Assembly (NCBI GenBank): GCA_030602845.1
Contig: JAUVYZ010000036.1
Span: forward strand, 1 to 10,767
Reading direction: 5' to 3'
From: Phycisphaerae bacterium
GTDB taxonomy: Bacteria; Planctomycetota; Phycisphaerae; Sedimentisphaerales; Anaerobacaceae
DNA length: 10,767 nt
Shown: in pieces, positions 6,083 through 10,767 of the stretch
Position numbering within the stretch: the first letter of the stretch is position 1
Layout: every line of letters begins with the position of its first letter
Made by a program: the position numbers and the translations under genes
Notes under the pieces: generated by a model
Database searches by the model: none
The model's input: the letters and a program-made list of their open reading frames with translations, nothing else
Told to the model about the DNA's origin: nothing

Positions 6083-7234
6083 ATGCTTTCCTGTAACCGT
6101 AGAAGCGCTTTGCGTCTGTCCGCTGTTATCGTGGGGATTTCCGTGTTTTGTTCATTGGCACGCGCAGAGTTCCCGAAGTTCGAATATCACCAAATCGCCC
6201 AAATCGGAGACAAAATGGGGCAGACGTCTTTAGTAGATGTTGATAAAGACGGAGACCTGGACTGGATTGCCGGCTGCAGTGGCGGAACTATCTGGTGGTT
6301 CGAGTATAAAGGACCAGACAATTGGGTCAGACATACGCTCGGCCAAAAGGTCTTGACCGAGGTAGGCGGCACAGCGTTTGATGTAGATGGCGACGGCTGG
6401 GTGGACCAGGTCTCCGGCGCCGCCTGGTTCCGCAACACCGGAAAACCACGACGGCAAGAATTTATCAAGTATCCCAACGGAGCTATTATAAAAACCCACG
6501 ACAACGTGGCCGCAGACATCGATGGGGACAAGAAACTCGATGTGTTGGCTATGAGCGACAGAAGCGCGTTGTACTGGTACAAGATTCCCGATGACCCAAC
6601 GAAAAAATGGAAAGGCCACAAAATCGGTGAAGCGGTCCACGGTGGAATTGACCCGGCGGGGGTTGCTGATATCGACGGCGACGGCGACAATGACGTTGTC
6701 CGCTCAAATGTTTGGTTTGAAAATGAAGATGGAAAGGGAACCAAGTGGGCCGAGCACAAAAACATCGATTTCGGCCAGCCCCGTGCAAGATTTCCGCTGA
6801 TGACAAAAACGTGGTTAGTTGACATCGATAAAGACGGGGACAATGACGTCGTTCAGGCCGAGGGGGATTGTGTGAGCGGACGGGTGGCGTGGCACGAGAA
6901 CAAGGATGGTAAAGGCCGAGTATGGATAAGACATATCATTGCAGGCAGGACCGGCCAGGACTACCATTCACTCGCTGTGGCGGATTTCGATAACGACGGC
7001 GACCTTGATGTTTTTTCAGGCGGAGGGCCATTGACAAAAAGTCCCCCCCATAAATGTTTTATCTGGGAAAATCTTGACGGTAAAGGCGGAGGGTGGAAAG
7101 AGCATTTGATTCTCAGCGGCAAACGGTGCCACGAAGCTAAGGCAGCAGATGTTGACGGTGACGGCGATATTGATATATGCTCCAAGCCCTGGAATGGCAA
7201 TGAGCACGTTTATCTTCGCAACATGCTTAAATAG
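6083..7234 (+). CDS. Exported FG-GAP/VCBS seven-repeat beta-propeller protein
   Basis: This 383-residue protein begins with a Sec signal (MLSCNRRSALRL, hydrophobic core, ARA with cleavage after A28). The mature part holds seven Ca-binding loops of the D-x-D-x-D-G type: DVDKDGDLD (52), DVDGDGWVD (100), DIDGDKKLD (145), DIDGDGDND (197), DIDKDGDND (247), DFDNDGDLD (301) and DVDGDGDID (356). They lie about 45-55 residues apart and fit a seven-bladed propeller. WF/WHEN and GKGxxW motifs after the loops repeat as well. Such propellers act in binding to carbohydrate or protein partners, or as part of extracellular enzymes. No catalytic residues can be pointed to, so I would not call it an enzyme. 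TGAGAGGA lies about 7 nt before the ATG. Together with the two genes before it, it belongs to a run of envelope or exported proteins. Confidence 0.85.
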   Translation: MLSCNRRSALRLSAVIVGISVFCSLARAEFPKFEYHQIAQIGDKMGQTSLVDVDKDGDLDWIAGCSGGTIWWFEYKGPDNWVRHTLGQKVLTEVGGTAFDVDGDGWVDQVSGAAWFRNTGKPRRQEFIKYPNGAIIKTHDNVAADIDGDKKLDVLAMSDRSALYWYKIPDDPTKKWKGHKIGEAVHGGIDPAGVADIDGDGDNDVVRSNVWFENEDGKGTKWAEHKNIDFGQPRARFPLMTKTWLVDIDKDGDNDVVQAEGDCVSGRVAWHENKDGKGRVWIRHIIAGRTGQDYHSLAVADFDNDGDLDVFSGGGPLTKSPPHKCFIWENLDGKGGGWKEHLILSGKRCHEAKAADVDGDGDIDICSKPWNGNEHVYLRNMLK

Positions 7235-7264
7235 ACACCACAATGTAATTAGAGTCTCTGTTGC

Positions 7265-7279
7265 CCAACACACTGTTGG
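7265..7279 (+). terminator. Small hairpin after the FG-GAP gene
   Basis: CCAACA (7265-7270) and TGTTGG (7274-7279) are perfectly complementary around a 3-nt loop, 30 nt after the stop. The T-rich stretch begins only about 10 nt later (TTTCCCTTTTATT), so it is a poor match to an intrinsic terminator. Confidence 0.25.
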
Positions 7280-7339
7280 AACCGATGTGCATTTCCCTTT
7301 TATTGGTAGCTAAATAGCTGACAAATTGCCGATACTTAT

Positions 7340-7463
7340 GGAAGCGATATATGTCGGGCGGAGCGAACGGATATAAGAAGGTATCGAGACCCGATTCTAT
7401 TGCACAGCCCGGCAGTAGCCGGGTGAACAGTCTGAAAACCCTCAAATGAAGGGAGGTGTTAAA
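7340..7463 (+). promoter_or_regulatory. Possible structured 5' leader of the membrane protein gene
   Basis: Three stems can form in order. GTCGGG (7353-7358) pairs with CCCGAT (7390-7395) through one G-U pair. It encloses GATAT (7370-7374) with GTATC (7381-7385) around AAGAAG. CCCGGC (7408-7413) then pairs with GCCGGG (7418-7423) around AGTA. The last stem ends about 28 nt before AGGGAGGTG, the ribosome site of the next gene. The compact arrangement resembles a cis-regulatory RNA, but it does not match any riboswitch consensus I know. Covariation would be needed to support it. Confidence 0.35.
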
Positions 7464-8159
7464 ATGGCAAAATGGGCATTTGTTACGGTGCTGCTTTATA
7501 TATGCTTGGTGGTGATTGTCTTTGTCCCATTAGTCGGGTGGCTGGCTTTTGTGGGTACAGAAGCCAGTATCTCTGATATCTTAGAAGCGTACACGGCCTG
7601 GCAGTTCTGGCTGTTTTGCGGGATTATAACGGTGATACAGGCACTGATGCTGTTATTTCCGGTAAAGACAGCTGCAGAGGCACCGAAGCCGCAGCGGCTG
7701 ATTTGGGTCCCCGTAGTAACGGCAGCACTATTATTTTCCATCCTGGTTCTGGGCGTAGTATGGTCGATACTGATGGCAATTTGGGGTGATGATATTCTCG
7801 GGGACTATTTCCCCTTGGCCAGTTTCGCATTTGTGATATTCTGCTGGATTGTCTGGCTGCTTGTCTTTTATCGGTTTTACCGGGGTGTTGAGGCCAAGAC
7901 TTTATTCCGGCGTATTACGACCTGGCTTATTCGCGGCAGTATTGTCGAACTGCTCGTGGCGGTGCCGAGTCATATCATTGTCAGGCGCAGAGATGAATGC
8001 TCTGCACCTGGATTCACTTACTTCGGTATAGCAGCGGGCCTGGTGATTATGGCTCTTGCTTTCGGGCCCGGGTTATACTTTTTGTTCCGTCAGCGTTTTG
8101 AACGGATGAAGCCCAGAAGCAAACGTAACAACCATCAGCTTTCTAACCAACAGTTATAG
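7464..8159 (+). CDS. Multi-pass membrane protein of unknown function
   Basis: The frame opens at an ATG at 7446. The in-frame ATG at 7464 is the better start because AGGGAGGTG lies about 5 nt before it; this gives 231 residues. About six hydrophobic segments are visible: an N-terminal run (VTVLLYICLVVIVFVPLV), FWLFCGIITVIQALMLLF, VVTAALLFSILVLGVVW, FAFVIFCWIVWLLVFY, a weaker VELLVAVPSHIIV, and GIAAGLVIMALAFGPGLYFLF. The tail is basic and polar (RFERMKPRSKRNN). A Cys-containing PSHIIVRRRDECSAPG loop before the last segment is the most characteristic motif, and I recall similar loops in uncharacterised membrane proteins. No transporter or enzyme signature is seen. The frame stays open after the TAG up to the methyltransferase start, which is probably chance. 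Confidence 0.75.
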   Translation: MAKWAFVTVLLYICLVVIVFVPLVGWLAFVGTEASISDILEAYTAWQFWLFCGIITVIQALMLLFPVKTAAEAPKPQRLIWVPVVTAALLFSILVLGVVWSILMAIWGDDILGDYFPLASFAFVIFCWIVWLLVFYRFYRGVEAKTLFRRITTWLIRGSIVELLVAVPSHIIVRRRDECSAPGFTYFGIAAGLVIMALAFGPGLYFLFRQRFERMKPRSKRNNHQLSNQQL

Positions 8160-8220
8160 TCGCATCACTGGCACAGGGGACTTGGCCGCTCGTTAATCGA
8201 CCAAATATTAAAAGCCATTG

Positions 8221-8249
8221 TTGACGAAACAGCTCTCATTGACTATCCT
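8221..8249 (+). promoter_or_regulatory. Candidate promoter of the restriction-modification operon
   Basis: TTGACG (8221-8226) and TATCCT (8244-8249) are separated by 17 nt, with 5/6 and 4/6 consensus matches. They lie 45 nt before the methyltransferase ATG. No C-box-like inverted repeat or controller-protein gene is visible, so regulation may rest on promoter strength and translational coupling. Confidence 0.4.
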
Positions 8250-8293
8250 ATGCTATCCGAAATTCGGCTCGGTGATATTGGAGAAAAGAAACC

Positions 8294-9340
8294 ATGAAAG
8301 TTAGAGAAACACAAGCCTTAGGGTTGTTCGGCGACCTTGGCGTTATTGAAAAAGTTGGAAACAAAGGAAAAACTACGGAGAGACTTGAACGTTTGGATTT
8401 ACACGGTGTATTGAAAAGCAAAATACAACCACTTTGCAGATTAAAATATGGTGAGATATGGGAAGATCGAGTCAAGGGACACAGAGTAGGTGTGCTTGAT
8501 GCCACAGAGATTGAAGATGTAAATAAAATAGTAGGTAGTGAAAAGGCTAAACTTATCATAAATGACCCGCCTTATAATGTGGCGGTAGGGAATGCTAACA
8601 CAGATAGATTGTTTAAGATAAGCTTGCGAGACTACTCAGATTTTTCAGCAAAATGGGTGAAAAATGCCACCAAAATAATGGATGAAAATGCTCACTTATA
8701 TATATGGATGGGAGCAGATTACAAAGATAATTTCCAACCTCTGCCAGATTTTATGATTATGATGAGAGAATTCAAAGAACTAAAACCGAAAAACCTAATC
8801 ACTTTGAGAAATCAAAGAGGATATGGAACTCAAAAAAACTGGATGTGGATAAGACAAGAACTTCTGCACTATGTAAAAGGAAAGCCGGAATTTAAGGTTG
8901 TTTATACTGATATTCCCAAAATTTTAAGAGGGTACTACAAAGTGATAAATGGGAAATTGCTCGAGAATTTAGAGCGAAGCAAATCTAACACAATAAGACC
9001 AGGAAATGTCTGGGTGGACATTCAACAAGTTTTTTATCGTTTAGAAGAGAATGTCCCTGGGTGTTATGCTCAAAAACCTTTGAGAGCAATTGAAAGACTA
9101 ATTTTAACCAGCAGCAAAAACAAAAACGTTGTTTTAGATTTCTTTGCTCATTCGGGAACTACACTCATTGCTGGAGAAAGGCTTAACAGAAAGGTTTTCA
9201 CATTCGATGTAGATCCGATTTTTGCAGAGATTACTATAAGAAGATTAGAGCATTTTAGAAAAATAGGTAAAACAGGCTGGCAGTGGAGAAATCCTTTTCC
9301 TGAAATAGAAAAGCAGACCGGAGAGTATAAATGGATATAA
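8294..9340 (+). CDS. Beta-class DNA methyltransferase of a type II RM system
   Basis: This 348-residue protein has the motif order of beta-class amino-methyltransferases. Motif IV NDPPYNVAVGN (90-100) comes first, and the AdoMet-binding motif I region LDFFAHSGTTLIAGERLNRK comes late (281-300), preceded by QKPLRAIERLIL (260-271, motif X-like). DPPY favours N6-adenine, although N4-cytosine cannot be excluded. RGYGTQKNWMWIRQELLHYVKG (175-196) is also typical of the class. The N-terminal 80 residues are likely DNA-contacting or structural. It protects host DNA at the site cut by the nuclease encoded next, whose start overlaps this gene by 10 nt. The recognition sequence cannot be read from the protein. 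The gene is clearly more AT-rich than its neighbours and uses AGA for Arg heavily, consistent with horizontal transfer. GGAG lies 10 nt before the ATG. Confidence 0.9.
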   Translation: MKVRETQALGLFGDLGVIEKVGNKGKTTERLERLDLHGVLKSKIQPLCRLKYGEIWEDRVKGHRVGVLDATEIEDVNKIVGSEKAKLIINDPPYNVAVGNANTDRLFKISLRDYSDFSAKWVKNATKIMDENAHLYIWMGADYKDNFQPLPDFMIMMREFKELKPKNLITLRNQRGYGTQKNWMWIRQELLHYVKGKPEFKVVYTDIPKILRGYYKVINGKLLENLERSKSNTIRPGNVWVDIQQVFYRLEENVPGCYAQKPLRAIERLILTSSKNKNVVLDFFAHSGTTLIAGERLNRKVFTFDVDPIFAEITIRRLEHFRKIGKTGWQWRNPFPEIEKQTGEYKWI

Positions 9341-10041
9341 AGCAACTCAAGGATTATTTGGATTCACTTGCGGAGTCATTGAAAAATAAGCAGAGAAAAT
9401 TATTGAACGCGCGCCTTAGAAGTCTAATATCAGTTTTCCCGTTTAATGAATATGAATATATCCTTATGTTTTTATTGGATAGAAAGATTATAAGTTTTAA
9501 GGAATATGAGAACCTCAGGAATGATTACGTTTCCTCAAATAGATATCTTGATCTTTATGGACTTGCTCCCCGAATATTTGGGGAAATTTGGGGACATGAA
9601 CATATCAGGGATTTAGATAAAAGATTCGTCAAACCTGATAGAGGTATTGACCCCGATTATAATGGACAGTATGACCTGTGGATTGATGATGTTAGGGTAG
9701 AAGTGAAAGCCTCCAGAGCTATCAATAAGAAGATAAGAGGTAATTTGGTTGCCAAGGCTTTACAATATGGTTCTTTAGAGCCGATGTGGATGAATTTTCA
9801 GCAGATAAAATTGGATATATGCGATGTTTTTATCTTTGTAGGGGCGTGGACTAATCAGATAGGTTACTGGGTATTGTCTAACGATGAGGTGAAAAATAAC
9901 AAATATTTAAGCCATCAGCATAGGGGAGGAATAGAGTATCAGATAGGGATAACAGAAAAAAATATTGCTGAATTCGATGCTTATAAAGTAGAGCCGAATA
10001 AACTCGGAGACACAGTTCTTAGAAAAGGAAAGAAAAGATGA
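9331..10041 (+). CDS. Type II restriction endonuclease (PD-(D/E)XK), partner of the methyltransferase
   Basis: This 236-residue protein begins inside the last codons of the methyltransferase gene, with GGAGAG 5-6 nt before its ATG; the overlap points to translational coupling, with the methyltransferase made first. A nuclease core is visible. E85 in FGEIWGHEH is a possible early acid, D115 lies in NGQYDLWID, and E124-V-K126 in VRVEVKASRA gives a D-x8-E-x-K arrangement. Residues 1-75 are helical and charged and probably serve dimerisation or DNA binding. The middle (DVFIFVGAWT) supplies a core strand. I do not recognise the specificity. The gene shares the AT-rich composition of the methyltransferase. 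Only 39 nt separate it from aspS, so the module abuts a housekeeping gene. An alternative is a non-specific or nicking nuclease, but pairing with a methyltransferase makes cognate restriction likely. Confidence 0.82.
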   Translation: MDIKQLKDYLDSLAESLKNKQRKLLNARLRSLISVFPFNEYEYILMFLLDRKIISFKEYENLRNDYVSSNRYLDLYGLAPRIFGEIWGHEHIRDLDKRFVKPDRGIDPDYNGQYDLWIDDVRVEVKASRAINKKIRGNLVAKALQYGSLEPMWMNFQQIKLDICDVFIFVGAWTNQIGYWVLSNDEVKNNKYLSHQHRGGIEYQIGITEKNIAEFDAYKVEPNKLGDTVLRKGKKR

Positions 10042-10080
10042 AATTGCCCCTGAACGGAACTTTTTAGAGAGATTTTTGCG

Positions 10081-10767
10081 ATGCTGAAAAGAACACATAC
10101 ATGCGGGCATCTTCGTCTGGAAGATGCCGGCAGAAAGGTCACTTTGGCCGGCTGGGCCCATTCTTATCGCGACCACGGCAATCTGGTATTCATCGACCTC
10201 CGTGACAAATTCGGCCTGACCCAATTGGTTTTTAACCCTAAGACTCATCCCCAGGCCCACGAGCTTGCCAAGACGGTCCGCTGCGAATGGGTGATAGCCG
10301 CTAAAGGGATAATTCAGCCGCGAAGCGAGGGTATGGAAAATCCGAAGCTGCCGACCGGGCAAATCGAAGTCTCCGTGCAGCAATTGGAAATTCTCAACGT
10401 CTCCAGGACACCGCCGTTTGAAATCGACAGCGCCGAAAAGACAAGTGAGGAGCTTCGATTAGCCAGCCGGTATATCGACCTTCGTCGGCCTCAGATGCAG
10501 GAGAGACTGCGGATACGCCATCGGGTCACCAAACTTGTGCGGGATTATTTCGACCGATTGGGGTTCTGGGAGATTGAGACGCCCTTTTTAGCCAAGAGCA
10601 CGCCGGAAGGGGCAAGAGATTTCCTCGTGCCCAGCAGACTGCACAAGAACTGCTTCTATGCACTGCCGCAATCGCCGCAGCTCTTTAAGCAAATCCTAAT
10701 GGTCGGCGGCGTCGATAAATACTTCCAGATAGTGCGGTGCTTCCGCGATGAAGACCCGCGGGCCGAC
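10081..10767 (+). CDS. aspS: Aspartyl-tRNA synthetase, N-terminal part
   Basis: The frame opens at the ATG at 10081 and is open to the window end (229 codons), so the gene is cut by the window edge. Residues 1-110 form the OB-fold anticodon-binding domain (GWAHSYRDHGNLVFIDLRDKFG). Residues 125 onwards begin the class II catalytic core. RYIDLRRPQMQERLRIRHRV leads into motif 1, then GFWEIETPFLAKSTPEGARDF, SPQLFKQILM and motif 2 CFRDEDPRAD at the end. It charges tRNA-Asp with aspartate in the cytoplasm. H32 in RDHG sits where discriminating E. coli-type enzymes carry Leu. His there is typical of non-discriminating AspRS, which also charge tRNA-Asn. That reading is tentative. The ribosome site is weak (AGAGAG, 10066-10071). 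The composition returns to that of the rest of the window. Confidence 0.95.
   Translation, partial: MLKRTHTCGHLRLEDAGRKVTLAGWAHSYRDHGNLVFIDLRDKFGLTQLVFNPKTHPQAHELAKTVRCEWVIAAKGIIQPRSEGMENPKLPTGQIEVSVQQLEILNVSRTPPFEIDSAEKTSEELRLASRYIDLRRPQMQERLRIRHRVTKLVRDYFDRLGFWEIETPFLAKSTPEGARDFLVPSRLHKNCFYALPQSPQLFKQILMVGGVDKYFQIVRCFRDEDPRAD

Noticed and set aside
6187..6843. Long minus-strand frame rich in Ser and Pro
   Set aside because: It is the antisense image of the repeated Asp-Gly calcium-binding loops of the FG-GAP gene and has no independent support.
7340..7430. Cyclic-di-GMP (GEMM) or other known riboswitch
   Set aside because: The conserved core sequences of these classes are not present; only generic stems are seen.
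8160..8297. Open frame of 45 codons following the membrane-protein stop and overlapping the methyltransferase ATG as ATGA
   Set aside because: It looks protein-like (ALIDYPMLSEIRLGDIG) but has no usable start codon before its middle. A 45-codon open stretch is expected by chance fairly often, and the best promoter candidate of the RM operon lies inside it. A truncated gene remnant remains possible.

Overview
The window looks like chromosomal DNA of a free-living, polysaccharide-degrading bacterium. I lean towards a planctomycete of the Phycisphaerae type. The reasons are loosely spaced genes read in one direction, several secreted or lipid-anchored sugar-active proteins, an FG-GAP propeller protein, and a stand-alone terminase-like gene. 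This is an inference from gene style, because no rRNA or other phylogenetic marker is complete here.

Layout, all on the + strand. Positions 3-1184 hold the 3' part of an (alpha/alpha)-barrel glycosidase-like gene. Positions 1270-2766 encode a complete terminase large subunit (TerL) homologue with no other phage gene beside it. Positions 2876-3622 hold an unrecognised 248-residue gene. Directly after its stop lies a decayed copy of a TerL 3' end (about 3644-3721), then about 340 bp of gene-free DNA with an 11-bp perfect inverted repeat. Positions 4066-5046 encode a lipoprotein with a GH32/GH43-like beta-propeller. Positions 5258-5935 encode a peroxiredoxin/thioredoxin-fold lipoprotein on a repetitive acidic/Pro linker. 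Positions 6083-7234 encode an exported seven-repeat FG-GAP/VCBS propeller. Positions 7464-8159 encode a multi-pass membrane protein preceded by a possible structured leader.

Positions 8294-10041 form a two-gene, visibly AT-rich restriction-modification module. A beta-class DNA methyltransferase overlaps a PD-(D/E)XK nuclease by 10 nt. The module sits directly before the conserved housekeeping gene aspS, which begins at 10081 and runs off the window. Base composition and content mark the module as recently acquired.

The clearest unexplained signal is the TerL locus. The intact gene and the decayed tail bracket the 248-residue gene. They share a 24-nt direct repeat with 2 mismatches, and weaker in-frame similarity extends further upstream. 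This could be a decayed second terminase copy, or the scar of an element inserted at the 3' end of terL. The window does not show a complete known defence island, CRISPR array, tRNA or insertion sequence.
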